Source: Deltaproteobacteria bacterium
Lineage (GTDB): Bacteria; Desulfobacterota; Dissulfuribacteria; Dissulfuribacterales; UBA3076
Assembly: GCA_018399745.1 (NCBI GenBank)
Contig: JAGYNZ010000002.1
Coordinates: forward strand, 97,826-161,825
Length of the DNA: 64,000 nt
Direction of reading: 5' to 3'
The translations under genes were made by a program, and so were the position numbers. A model generated the notes under the pieces. That model saw only the letters and a list, made by a program, of their open reading frames with translations. It was not told the origin of the DNA and ran no database searches. Shown piece after piece: positions 38,448-48,617 of the stretch (positions are counted from its first letter, which is position 1; each line of letters opens with the position of its first letter).

Positions 38448-38861
38448 TTAGAAGATCTTCATGAAGGGGATGGAAAGACCAACTGGAAACGGGCACGCCT
38501 CTGCCGGCTGACACTCAGTAACTACGAAATTGGCGCTGCTGGCTGATTCAAAGGTGGCAGTAGCGGTAAATGCAGTCAGCTCACTTATGAGTCTGGAGAT
38601 CTGCACGCTGTTTCCGTCCATGATTCCGAAATAGGCCTCCCCGGACATATCGGTTCCATCAAGGGTTGTTACTAATACCCAGTCCTGATTTTCTACAAAG
38701 TTTTCACGTTCCCGGACCATTACGTAAAAATTTTCCGCCCCTGGCGCCGGGGACCACCAAAGCCCGTCTATGTTGCCGAAATCAGCAGGCAGTGCGAGAG
38801 AGGGAATAAATAATAAAACCGCGATCAAGAGTGCTGCAATCAATCCGTTCTTTTTTCTCAT
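38448..38861 (-). CDS. Small exported hypothetical protein
   Basis: Signal peptide MRKKNGLIAALLIAVLLFIPSLALPADF; repeated GNIDGLWWSPAPGAENFYVMVRERENF-type region. Confidence 0.6.
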   Translation of the reverse strand: MRKKNGLIAALLIAVLLFIPSLALPADFGNIDGLWWSPAPGAENFYVMVRERENFVENQDWVLVTTLDGTDMSGEAYFGIMDGNSVQISRLISELTAFTATATFESASSANFVVTECQPAEACPFPVGLSIPFMKIF

Positions 38862-38994
38862 GTCAAGCCTCCTTTTCTTTTGTTGGTGTTAACCGAGTCC
38901 TGTAAATCTCATATTTCTTTAATATTAGTAAACAGATTTTTTTATAAACCCTGAAGGAATCTGTTGTCAAATTAAAAAGTGATTCAAGTTTTTT

Positions 38995-41900
38995 CTATCC
39001 CACCCTGCAAAGCCGCCTGATGTAAGGGCAGGTTCTGCAATTGGCAAAATCAGATGGATCATGAGTAAAGGGGGTTTCAGGATTTAATATCTCTTTAATA
39101 ATAGTCTGCAGGGCAGGGACATATATTCCTTTTACGATTTTAGCCCGGCCGTCACCTTGCTTAAATAATATGGTCCGAAGGGCGTTCAGGCTGCTTGATT
39201 CTTCAAGACCTCTAAGCCCGTAAAGGGCCGCATTTATCCTGGACCATTCGGATCCCAGAGCATAATGTTGGTCACAAAGAAGCAGATACATGGGCAACTG
39301 GAAAGAGACAAGCTCTTGTCTCATCGACTCTCTGTCTGAGATTCTGGAGGCAATTGTGGCCCGGGGCATTCGTATTTTACTCCCGGTCTTGTAATCTATG
39401 ACCCAAATAATTCCCTCCCTGTCCTTTTCCACCCTGTCTAGTATACCTTTAATTCCGGCTTTGCGACCCTTCTCAAGGTGGAGATCCATTTTGCAGGGGA
39501 CCTCAAGGCCCATCAACGAATGACCCTGTGAGTGTTCTTTCTCAATGCGCAGGAAATTTTTAAGACGATGAATCAGCACCTCTCTGAAGAGTCTCACGCC
39601 CCCGCTCCATTCAGACTTCGGCCCAAAGGTTTCCTTAAGTGCCATATCAGACTTTGTCACGATATCATTATTGTAATCAGCATCGAAGTGAATTTCCCTG
39701 CCCAGCCATGGCGAATAAAATTCCCTTAGTATCTTATGCACCAGATTGCCCACCAAAAGGGGATCGATTTCATCCATATCTATGGTATCAGGGATATCTA
39801 ATTTCAGGATATACTTTGCATAGAATCTGAAAGGGCAAGAGAGATAGGTGTCAAGGGCAGTTGCTGAAAAGGTAAATAACGAAAGGAAATCTATGATTTT
39901 CTGGGTCTTCTTCACGGGCGATACAGAGGAAGTCCCGGGCTTGGGAATATTAATCATTCTGTGAACAGGGATTACATTCCGACGCCCTGCCTGCTTTTCA
40001 GCTTCCCATATAAATTCTTCAATAAACCGGCTTCTCATCTGGCCCCTGCCTTCAGAAAAGAATACGTGGATTTTCTCTGCCCCTGCAAGCAGCCTTTGAA
40101 GATGGTACCGGCTTATCTCGACTGCCTGTTTCTTGTCAGGAAGGCCAACCTGCTTACGCAGATCGGGTGGCAGGATGGGATCAGGTCTGGTTTTAGGAGG
40201 GAGCACACCCTCGTTGACATCAAAAATCATCACATGCTGAAATTTCAGGCACCTTGTCTCCAGAAAACCCAATATCTGAAAGCCCTCCAGGGGAATGCCC
40301 CGGAATGGAATCCTGGTCTGCCGCACCAGATGACCAAGCAGCGAGTGAAGACCAGAGGCTGAAGCAGTCTCCTCAGCGACAGGGCCGTCTTCAAGCTCCT
40401 CCAGAAGCCCCACCATGGCTGACATAAATTCACCGGTCAGTGGATAACCGGCAGCAGTTCCATACTCCATTATCCACTCAAGCAATCTCTTCAGGGCCAC
40501 GGCGAGTTCACCCACTTTATTCAGTTTCTCAAACCCCCTGAAACACAACTGGTGAACCAGGGACAGAAAACGGGTACCAGAAAAATCCCTTTCATCCAGA
40601 TGAGCGATTGCATTCTCAAGTTCAACGAGGTCTACAAAGCTTTTCTTTTCCCTGACCAGCCAAGCCTCAAGAAAATGGACCACCGACCTAAGGGACGAAA
40701 CTGTTGATTGATTGATTGATTGATCGGTTGTTCGGTTTGTCTTTGTTTGCCTGTCTGTGTCTGTGGCTAAGAACCCGGCGTTTTGGTGGTCGGTGATGGA
40801 GGGACTGTCTAATCGCAGGCCTTTTATGTAAGGATGCCTGAGCACTGCCAGATAAGCGGGGGCGTGGTACTTGCCGTCTACCCGTCCCTCCTGTGCCTCA
40901 AATACTGAGTCAAGCAGTTGAGCAAGTGCTGTCCGTTCAAGTGGATAGCCCATGGATATATTGTACGGAACAGACGTATCCTCAAAGAGTCGGTTCAGCA
41001 AGGGAATAAGGGGTTCAGGCCTTGGAAGGACTATAGCTTCCTGATCTGGTGCAAGCCCCCCCTGGCCTTTCATCTCACGAGCAAATAAATCTTCAGCCAT
41101 CTGTAACTGGGAATGGAGATCAGTGCCCTGATGGAATTTAATTTTTTGATAATTCAAGGTGTCGGGTGGTTGATTTGTCGCTGTCTGTATGTCTGGTTCT
41201 ATGGCAGAAGACCTGTTAATTTCAAAGTCCCATGTGCCATGACATACAGAGCGCAGACGTTCAAGGTGCTCCCATGTGGCGCCGGTTGTCCGCCATGGAG
41301 ATGGGCCACCCTGGATTACTACACGGGCGATAGCGATCCTGGTCAAGGCGGAAAAGACCTTTTGCTCTGCCCTGTTGAGTGCTGCGAAACCCGCGAGATA
41401 TATCTGTGAAAAGGGCCATTCCATGGCATCTATATGCTCTGATGCGATACGATACTTTTCACCTCTGGACCAAAGTGAATGACCGGCCAGTGCATCCAGC
41501 CATTTGTTATAAAGTTTGGGCAAAATAGGCCAGAATCCTCTTGCCTCTTCAGTAATGCCCGCATTGGCGAGAGCTGTTGGCACGACCTGTTTAATCCGTT
41601 CCGGAGGGACCAGTTCGGTCCCCAGCTCATCAAAAAGATCAAGGAATTTCAGACCCCAGAAAAAAAAACCCTCAAAACTGGATGTCGTTTCAGATAGTGA
41701 CAAATATTTGGCATCTGCTGACATACCCATTGCAGTGGTGTAGACAAGGTGCAGCAACTCCACCTGACCGGCATCTCTCCTCACAGGCTCACCAGTGGAT
41801 TTGCATGCTATATAGGCCATGAAGCTATCTATGTCGAAGATTTGTGGTGGATGAAAAGGAGTACCGATAAGCCTTCCAAGCTCTCTTCGCAGATAGAGGG

Positions 41901-42066
41901 CCGGTCGCCTGCCTGGAAACACAACTGCTATTTGAGACAGATCCCGTTCTTCCGGGTCCCGGGCCAGTATATCAGCAGCAAGCCAGCCTATCAGTGAAGA
42001 ACCGAGTGGCAGCGAGACATGTGAATGCTGGAACTGGAAATTAGAAATTGGAAACCTGGCCTTCAT
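38995..42066 (-). CDS. AddB-like PD-(D/E)XK helicase-nuclease subunit
   Basis: VFPGRRPALYLRREL; nuclease WVIDYKTGSKI; Cys pattern LSCPFRFYAKYIL ... FANCRTCPYIRRLC consistent with an AddB-type Fe-S-bound nuclease. Confidence 0.85.
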   Translation of the reverse strand: MKARFPISNFQFQHSHVSLPLGSSLIGWLAADILARDPEERDLSQIAVVFPGRRPALYLRRELGRLIGTPFHPPQIFDIDSFMAYIACKSTGEPVRRDAGQVELLHLVYTTAMGMSADAKYLSLSETTSSFEGFFFWGLKFLDLFDELGTELVPPERIKQVVPTALANAGITEEARGFWPILPKLYNKWLDALAGHSLWSRGEKYRIASEHIDAMEWPFSQIYLAGFAALNRAEQKVFSALTRIAIARVVIQGGPSPWRTTGATWEHLERLRSVCHGTWDFEINRSSAIEPDIQTATNQPPDTLNYQKIKFHQGTDLHSQLQMAEDLFAREMKGQGGLAPDQEAIVLPRPEPLIPLLNRLFEDTSVPYNISMGYPLERTALAQLLDSVFEAQEGRVDGKYHAPAYLAVLRHPYIKGLRLDSPSITDHQNAGFLATDTDRQTKTNRTTDQSINQSTVSSLRSVVHFLEAWLVREKKSFVDLVELENAIAHLDERDFSGTRFLSLVHQLCFRGFEKLNKVGELAVALKRLLEWIMEYGTAAGYPLTGEFMSAMVGLLEELEDGPVAEETASASGLHSLLGHLVRQTRIPFRGIPLEGFQILGFLETRCLKFQHVMIFDVNEGVLPPKTRPDPILPPDLRKQVGLPDKKQAVEISRYHLQRLLAGAEKIHVFFSEGRGQMRSRFIEEFIWEAEKQAGRRNVIPVHRMINIPKPGTSSVSPVKKTQKIIDFLSLFTFSATALDTYLSCPFRFYAKYILKLDIPDTIDMDEIDPLLVGNLVHKILREFYSPWLGREIHFDADYNNDIVTKSDMALKETFGPKSEWSGGVRLFREVLIHRLKNFLRIEKEHSQGHSLMGLEVPCKMDLHLEKGRKAGIKGILDRVEKDREGIIWVIDYKTGSKIRMPRATIASRISDRESMRQELVSFQLPMYLLLCDQHYALGSEWSRINAALYGLRGLEESSSLNALRTILFKQGDGRAKIVKGIYVPALQTIIKEILNPETPFTHDPSDFANCRTCPYIRRLCRVG
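40704..40724. repeat. Tetranucleotide (TTGA)5 microsatellite in the AddB-like gene
   Basis: ttgattgattgattgattgat; encodes part of TTDQSINQSTVSS on the minus strand. Confidence 0.9.
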
Positions 42067-42223
42067 GCTTTTGTCGTGTTTCAGGTGGTCATATTATCTT
42101 TTGCCCGAGTTGAGAGATGCGCTTTCAGTCAATAGGGCTTGGCTTCAAAAAATCGAGACATTACGTTAATTAGAATTAACGCCTGATGTTCAACAGTTAC
42201 CCATGTCAGACTATAGAGAATGT

Positions 42224-42316
42224 GGAATGAAGAGTAATTGACTATTGCAAAATTGCGAAGTGGGTACACCACGGGCAGTGTCCGGATTGGAACCCCACTC
42301 CCCGGCTCTTCATTCC
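42224..42316. repeat. 11-bp inverted repeat bounding a 93-bp intergenic element with nested inner complementarity
   Basis: GGAATGAAGAG (42224-42234) ... CTCTTCATTCC (42306-42316); inner AGTGGG ... CCCACT. Confidence 0.55.
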
Positions 42317-42425
42317 GGAAAGGGCATTTTTTACTGACTTCTCGCGAGCTGTACAGAGGTTTCTCCTGATTATGATTAAACGGGATTGCACCTGTTCTGG
42401 TCGAGAGAGCTCTAACACCGGCAAT

Positions 42426-43085
42426 TCAGTGGCCCCCTAAATAATTCTTGACCAAATTCAACATTTCACTCGTCTTAAAAGGCTTTGAAAGGGTACGATA
42501 TCCATATCTCAGAATATCTTCATCGAGTTCACGTTTCAGTCGATCGATTCCAAAGAAACCACTTATATATACCACTTTGATTTGGGGATTTACTTCTCTA
42601 ATTTTTTTTACCAGGTCTAATCCATTCATTCTGGGCATTACGACATCGGTAAAAAGCAGATCCGGTTCAAATTGGTGATAAAATTTATAACCTTTAATTC
42701 CATCTACGGCAATCCTGACATCATAACCTTCCATAAGAAAGATATCCCTGAATATCTCCTGCAGACCGAATTCATCTTCCACGATTAATATTTTCTTTTT
42801 TCTTTTGCATGATTTTTTGGCGTCTTTTTTTATCAATTCAATGATCTCTTCGTCTTTCATTCGGCTTATAATACTATTAACCCTGTTAAGTCTCTGTTGA
42901 GTGATTTTCGCTCGCTCTATATTTTTTGGATTTAAATCAGGGTGATAAACCTTACTCAAAAGACGATAACCGCACTTTATATAAGAAAGGGCTGCTTTGT
43001 CACCTAATTCAGCATGAATCTCTCTAGCTTTATCAAGCAGGCCCAGAAAAAGCAGTTCTTTTTCCAAATCGATCCTGTTTTCCAA
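42426..43085 (-). CDS. J-domain-like plus receiver-domain fusion protein
   Basis: N-terminal AALSYIKCGYRLLSKVYHPDLNPKNIERAKITQQRLNRVNSII (HPD motif) and C-terminal receiver ILIVEDEFGLQEIFRDIFLMEGY...DLLFTDVVMPRMNG...LSKPF. Confidence 0.8.
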   Translation of the reverse strand: MENRIDLEKELLFLGLLDKAREIHAELGDKAALSYIKCGYRLLSKVYHPDLNPKNIERAKITQQRLNRVNSIISRMKDEEIIELIKKDAKKSCKRKKKILIVEDEFGLQEIFRDIFLMEGYDVRIAVDGIKGYKFYHQFEPDLLFTDVVMPRMNGLDLVKKIREVNPQIKVVYISGFFGIDRLKRELDEDILRYGYRTLSKPFKTSEMLNLVKNYLGGH

Positions 43086-43118
43086 TGTACAATCCCTCCT
43101 AAAAATTACCAGAAGGAA

Positions 43119-46100
43119 CTAAATCCGTTCTGCTACTCCCCTGTCAAGATAAAGAATCACACCCCTGGTCTCGCAGTCCGGGTAAAGTTGAGAAAGTAAA
43201 TCCAAATATCGGGACACCTGTCTCTTGTCCTCCGCCCTTGTCCTGCCACCTGTCTTATACTCGCCGACCCATAAAATATTTTGGCCCCTAACCAGCCTGT
43301 CCGGCCTGAAAACTTCACCTGATCTGTCAGCCACTTCTTTTTCCACCCAGGTCTGATTCCCTGTAGACGTCCAGAAAAGCGGCCTTGCTATGGGATGACA
43401 GATAGTTCGTGCTACGGCCCCAAGGTCTATCTCTTTATCTATATCAATATAAGGGTTTTTGGGGACAGACCAAAGAATCTTTTGCAGCATCGCATACACT
43501 TCATCGGGATTGGATCGGCAATCGAGCGGGCCATCCAGTCTTGCGAGAAGCCTGTGTATAAAGTCTCCCAGCCCCGTTGCCCTATGCCTTATTGGAGACA
43601 ACAAGACCTTTAAGTCCGTAGGCCTTCTGACTAAGTATTTGGACCAGTTCCAGCCTTTATCAACTTTTTTCGCTCTGTTTTTTCGTGTCTTTTCGCACGG
43701 CTCAAAATCAATCGCCTGTTCATTGAGACCACCCTTTTCGTCTCTTGCCCGCTCTGCCGGTGGCATAATTCTCTCGACCGCTCCCCACTTGGCCATAAGG
43801 TCTCCACTTAAAAGCGGTTCCACCAGTGATAGAAACCTATTCTTCTGTCTGCCCCCGGTGTTTTGTGGAACGAATATATATAATTCGTCTTTTGCCCTTG
43901 TCAGGGAGACATAGAGGACGTTTAACTCGTCCAGCCATGCCTTGCCGCAATCCTCTCTATAGATATCCATCAGCTTTTTAGATACATTTCTGAGTTCCCG
44001 GCTGGTATGCCATACCTTGAGGAACCTGGCATCCATTGAATATATTCGGCTATCTGTCCTTATCCCGAGAGTTGCAAGCGGCAATATTACTACCTTGGCC
44101 TCCAGCCCCTTGGCCTTATGTATGGTCATGATCCTTACCGCATCTATTTCCTGGGGAGTCCTTACACCGAAGATCTCATCCGGTCCGGTCTCCATCCACT
44201 GGATAAATCCCCTTAGATCGCCGCCATATTCAGGTTCATTGGCATATAGAAGCTCCAGGAGGTGACTTAATGCACTAAAATGGTCCGGGAAAGACCGGAT
44301 TAGATCTAATCGGCGGATAAGCATGGATACAAGGTCATAAGGGGGCAGAAAGCCTACGGAACTGAACGCGTCGCTCAGGGTCTTTACCCAAAGGCCGGGG
44401 AAATCCTCTTGAAGCCTCTTATAAAGATATTTCCTTCGCCGCCCTATGTTTTTTAATCTTTGATCCTCAAGCCACTTCCATGCGCTGAGTCCTGCCGTCT
44501 CTGCTTCCCAGGCGGCTTTTAGAATATTTCCGGTCATTACAGAAGCCAATGCCTGTTCATCAACAGGCATTTCCAGAAGGCGCAGGATCTCGAGGATCTC
44601 CTGCACTATCGGGTCCTCTCTTATGTCAAGCTGCCTGTGGGAAAATATCGGAATACCTTGCGAGATGAGACTGTGGCTGAAATCCTGTACGTCCTGATTG
44701 TCCCTGACAAGTATAAGTATATCACTGGGACTATGTCGAAGAAGGACATCTTCCTTCAGGAGCTTGACCATGCCTGCCTTTGATTCCTCTTTTACCTCCG
44801 CTGAGCTTCCTCCCTGGCCGAGGACCTCTACCTTTACCAGGCCTCCCTTGTGGCTTAATACATGTGCAGGCGGAAGCCGCTGTGCGGCCCCTGAGAACAT
44901 GTTGCCCACATAGCAGGGGTCCAGGACATCTGATACGGCAGGCTCTTCTTGAGTCCAGCGCTCAAGATTTTCCCTGTTAAATACCCGTGCCACAAACTTG
45001 AGCAGGACTTCCCTGCTCCTCCAGTTATACGGAAGGACAAAATCCAGAGGACCAGTGTTTCCAAGAGAGGCGAAGGACTCGGGACCATTCTGAAATACTT
45101 CCAGATCGCTTCCTCTCCACCGGTAAAGCAATTGTTTTCTGTCTCCCACGCAGAAAAGGGACCCCCCTTGTGATATGGCATTATCAATCAAAGGGAAAAG
45201 GGTCTCCCATTGGAGAATACTGGTATCTTGAAATTCGTCCAGCAGAAAGTGATACAGCTGGTCGCCAAGACGAAAAATCACTTCCGGCAAGACGAAATCG
45301 GTCAGGAGCCTTTTTGCAAGACCGTTAATATCACTGAAAAAAATGCGTCTTGATCTGGACTTGAGGTCTGAGAGATGATCTCGCCACGGAACCAGCACCT
45401 TCAAGTAAGGCCCTGATACCTCAAGTGCCCTGGCTTCAGCATATTCCCCGGCAAGGCTCTTTAGTGTCTTCCATTCAACAGAAGCACCTTCAGGAATACT
45501 TGCTCCCTTAAGGCACAGATCTTTTAACTCTTCTGTTTCCCATGATTTTGAAGATAGTGCCTTGGGGAGATCTCGGCTGGTTACCCGTGACAGGGCCTTA
45601 CGGCTGTATGATTTCAGCTTTAGACCATGTGTGTCTGCCGTATCAAGAAAATTCCGGGCCGACCTGGATAGTTCCATAGCCAGTGCCGTAGAGCCCTTGC
45701 GCCTTTTTGATATCTCAAACAGGAGACCGTAGGTTGTTTCTTTTTCATTGAGCGACTCCAATACACGAAGAAGCTCCGTCCTTGGCCACCAGGAACCGCG
45801 TGCCTGAAAAAGAAGATAATGATGCACCAGGTCCCTCAGCAGTCCCCATAACACCTGATCTTGTGCTGAACAGAGTAAAACACGATCAAGGGCAGCCGAC
45901 CTGAGTGGCGCCTCGTGTGTCTCGATCTCGTCTTGCCTTGACAGCCCCAGTTCCTGAGGAGCCGACTGGATCAGCCGGTATATGAAGCTGTCAATGGTCC
46001 TGACCTGCCATTCGTCGTATCTTTCCAGAATCTCATCTGTTTGTCTTAATGCGTGTTCCTTTATCTTTTTCTGTGATAAATCCAGTAAAGGAGAAAGGAT

Positions 46101-46436
46101 TTCCATAGCTTTCTTTTCTTCAAAGGCCGCTTGCTTTAAAAGCTTCAGTATGCGTTGACGCATCTCCACGGTGGCTTCGTTGGTAAAGGTTATGGCGAGT
46201 AGATTTTTGAGACTGGCCCTTGGAATCTTTTCTGAAAGAAGAAATTGAACAAACCTGCAGGCCAGAAGAAAGGTCTTGCCTGAACCGGCAGAGGCCTCGA
46301 CCCTCAAAGCGTGAGGAAAATAAAGCTCACGGTCTGAGGGAAGGATATTCATTTGGTTGTTAATTGATTCAGTTATCTTCTGACTGGATTGCAATAAGTC
46401 TGAAACATGATTCTGCTTTAAGACTCCAAGATCCAA
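43119..46436 (-). CDS. AddA-like UvrD-family helicase-nuclease
   Basis: Walker A VEASAGSGKTFLLACRFVQFL, LLDEFQDTSILQWETLFPLID, GDRKQLLYRWRGSDLEVF, RIMTIHKAKGLEAKVVILP, C-terminal nuclease RPDRLVRGQNILWVGEYKTG. Confidence 0.9.
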   Translation of the reverse strand: MDLGVLKQNHVSDLLQSSQKITESINNQMNILPSDRELYFPHALRVEASAGSGKTFLLACRFVQFLLSEKIPRASLKNLLAITFTNEATVEMRQRILKLLKQAAFEEKKAMEILSPLLDLSQKKIKEHALRQTDEILERYDEWQVRTIDSFIYRLIQSAPQELGLSRQDEIETHEAPLRSAALDRVLLCSAQDQVLWGLLRDLVHHYLLFQARGSWWPRTELLRVLESLNEKETTYGLLFEISKRRKGSTALAMELSRSARNFLDTADTHGLKLKSYSRKALSRVTSRDLPKALSSKSWETEELKDLCLKGASIPEGASVEWKTLKSLAGEYAEARALEVSGPYLKVLVPWRDHLSDLKSRSRRIFFSDINGLAKRLLTDFVLPEVIFRLGDQLYHFLLDEFQDTSILQWETLFPLIDNAISQGGSLFCVGDRKQLLYRWRGSDLEVFQNGPESFASLGNTGPLDFVLPYNWRSREVLLKFVARVFNRENLERWTQEEPAVSDVLDPCYVGNMFSGAAQRLPPAHVLSHKGGLVKVEVLGQGGSSAEVKEESKAGMVKLLKEDVLLRHSPSDILILVRDNQDVQDFSHSLISQGIPIFSHRQLDIREDPIVQEILEILRLLEMPVDEQALASVMTGNILKAAWEAETAGLSAWKWLEDQRLKNIGRRRKYLYKRLQEDFPGLWVKTLSDAFSSVGFLPPYDLVSMLIRRLDLIRSFPDHFSALSHLLELLYANEPEYGGDLRGFIQWMETGPDEIFGVRTPQEIDAVRIMTIHKAKGLEAKVVILPLATLGIRTDSRIYSMDARFLKVWHTSRELRNVSKKLMDIYREDCGKAWLDELNVLYVSLTRAKDELYIFVPQNTGGRQKNRFLSLVEPLLSGDLMAKWGAVERIMPPAERARDEKGGLNEQAIDFEPCEKTRKNRAKKVDKGWNWSKYLVRRPTDLKVLLSPIRHRATGLGDFIHRLLARLDGPLDCRSNPDEVYAMLQKILWSVPKNPYIDIDKEIDLGAVARTICHPIARPLFWTSTGNQTWVEKEVADRSGEVFRPDRLVRGQNILWVGEYKTGGRTRAEDKRQVSRYLDLLSQLYPDCETRGVILYLDRGVAERI

Positions 46437-46550
46437 GCAGCGAAATTTTCCAAGAAATAGAAGCGCGGAAGTATTTAACGTATACAGGAGTCAAAAAAAC
46501 TGAGGCAGCGCTGCAGATGGGTTTTTCAGCGGAATCTTCCTATTAATATT

Positions 46551-46928
46551 TCAGCCGACACACAGGTCGTGAACCAGTTTAAACGTTTCTTCTGCCCTGG
46601 AAAAGACTGCCTTGACCTCAGCCCTCGATGGAAGTCTATCATATGATTCCCCGGTTTTCCGCAGTTCCCAAATGGATTGGCTTATTTGTCTAGCCTCTTC
46701 AGGTGTATGCGTGAGATCGGAAACGGCTTTATATAAGGCCTTGTTGTCCATTTCCAAAAAATCTTTTTTTATTCTGGGAAGTGCGGCGGCCATAGCCTTG
46801 ATCAAGGCTATAGCCATATCTGAGCAACGGCCGATGGCAATTTCAGGATGATCCATCCTTAATGCAGAATCTGCCTCCTGAAGGTGGGTCCTGGCATATT
46901 TTAAAAAGGTATGTACACGGATCATCAC
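46551..46928 (-). CDS. All-helical HEPN-like small protein
   Basis: FLKYARTHLQEADSALRMDHPEIAIGRCSDMAIALIKAMAAALPRIKKDF; resembles HEPN-type helices, not certain. Confidence 0.45.
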   Translation of the reverse strand: MMIRVHTFLKYARTHLQEADSALRMDHPEIAIGRCSDMAIALIKAMAAALPRIKKDFLEMDNKALYKAVSDLTHTPEEARQISQSIWELRKTGESYDRLPSRAEVKAVFSRAEETFKLVHDLCVG

Positions 46929-46937
46929 TTAGAGTTT

Positions 46938-47270
46938 TTAGAATTCTTTATTTAAAAAGCTGTATAGAATTTCATTGTCCCGAACCCAGCCCAACTCCCG
47001 GCGGACTATGTACTCCTGATATTCCGGATCATTTTCGAGCCTTTTGATCTGCTCTTCAAGGGCCGCATTTTCTTTATTAATATCCAGGACTGACAGATAA
47101 ATACGCTTGTGTTCCTGCTTCATCCTGTGAAGCTTCCATAGCCCAAAAGGCCCTACCATATCCCATAAAAAGACAAGTCCGAAAATGATACCCGCGATCA
47201 AGTAAATACGGGATCTGGAGAATTCGCCATTTCTTAGATGAACTGATTTGTTGCGACTATACCTTCGCAT
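46938..47270 (-). CDS. FtsB/DivIC-like septum formation initiator
   Basis: Single TM followed by coiled coil LDINKENAALEEQIKRLENDPEYQEYIVRRELGWVRDNEILY. Confidence 0.7.
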   Translation of the reverse strand: MRRYSRNKSVHLRNGEFSRSRIYLIAGIIFGLVFLWDMVGPFGLWKLHRMKQEHKRIYLSVLDINKENAALEEQIKRLENDPEYQEYIVRRELGWVRDNEILYSFLNKEF

Positions 47271-47430
47271 ACCATTCTCCTAAGAAAAAATACAGAACTT
47301 TATTAAATTACAATTAGTTGCTACGATAAACTATTATTATAGTATTAGTCAAGCATTGACATGGCTAGACAGAAAACCGTGAAATTCCAGTTACCGGTCA
47401 AATCAGGTCCGCACGTCCTTGCGGAGGCGC

Positions 47431-47748
47431 CTAGCCTTTAAGGGCCTCAAGGTAGGTCTGATAAACCTCCTGCAGAAACTGGCTCACCGCAACAAGGGCA
47501 GCGAGACTGGCAGCCCATTTGATTATCTGCAAACGAGTGGGATTGTACTTGAACATCTTCTTAGTAAGTCCGATAAAGAGATAGACAATGCCAAACCCGT
47601 AAAGAAAGCTGACAAGCAGCTGCCTCATGATTTCAGCCGTAGTGCCCGCTTTACTCGAAAAAAATAGAGTTGCCAGCACCATGACTACAACGTGTAATAT
47701 ATCGTGTTTTGTCCACTGGCCCTTTTGGAATGTAGTTTTTTCAGACAT
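47431..47748 (-). CDS. Small membrane protein of unknown function
   Basis: 105-aa ORF with 3 hydrophobic segments. Confidence 0.45.
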   Translation of the reverse strand: MSEKTTFQKGQWTKHDILHVVVMVLATLFFSSKAGTTAEIMRQLLVSFLYGFGIVYLFIGLTKKMFKYNPTRLQIIKWAASLAALVAVSQFLQEVYQTYLEALKG

Positions 47749-47898
47749 TTTTTAATAGGTTTTTCATACCCTGCATTCGGCTTACTGGATTACCATGTTG
47801 GTCTCTGATAAACAAGTCCTGTGTAGCTCATTTCACCAGGTACCGAATCAGTCTGCTATGACCTTCGGCTTTGAGAATTTTGTTTGTTGCCATACGTT

Positions 47899-48561
47899 TT
47901 ACCAGTCATAGAGCACCTCCCAGTGATCATGAAAAAGTGGATCTGTCTGGCTGTATCGACAGGATATGGTTTTACCCCTGCCACGGTCCATAAAGTCAAT
48001 CATCAGAGGAACAACCACGGCTGGGGATACCGCCCCTAAAATCGTGCCCAGAATAGCTGCGTCCAGATAGCTGATGTGAAGCCATTCGGGAGCGACAAGC
48101 ATGATCCCGATAATTTCAAAAATAGCCGGAATACAGCTCATGATAAGCGCTGCCCGGCCTACACGATTTAGCGTGTCACGATGTAGTTCAAATCCAGGGC
48201 GGAGGAGGATGACGATAAGGGCGATTTTTCGAAAATCGCCTGAAACACTCATCATTTCGGGTGCTATAAGATTTAGCACATAAGGTCCGCAAAGGACGCC
48301 CACTATGAGCATTCCAATCAGACCCGGAAGCTTAAACCTCCTAAAGGCGTAATCCGCCAAAAGGCCCATAACAATTATAAAAGACAAACTCGCTGCCATT
48401 TGATTTTTTCTGGTCTCCTCGATATATGAGAGGTGCAGAGAGAAATTCCTGCCACGGACGGGAATAAACTGCTTATTGATATTCCGGGGCGGAAAACAAA
48501 CTACAGGGTTTGGACCCCCTCTGCTCCTCTTGAGGCTCAAAGTCGATGAGACAGTTACCAT
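47899..48561 (-). pseudogene. Truncated cation:proton antiporter (CPA-type)
   Basis: DYAFRRFKLPGLIGMLIVGVLCGPYVLNLI...ILLRPGFELHRDTLNRVGRAALIMSCIPAIFEI...AAILGTILGAVSPAVVVPLMIDFMDRGRGK then unrelated tail and stop; rest of the transporter missing. Confidence 0.65.
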
Positions 48562-48617
48562 TGAGGGATTGCGGGTGTCAAGAGCAGAAAGATTTTGAAA
48601 AAAACAAGATTTTTGTT

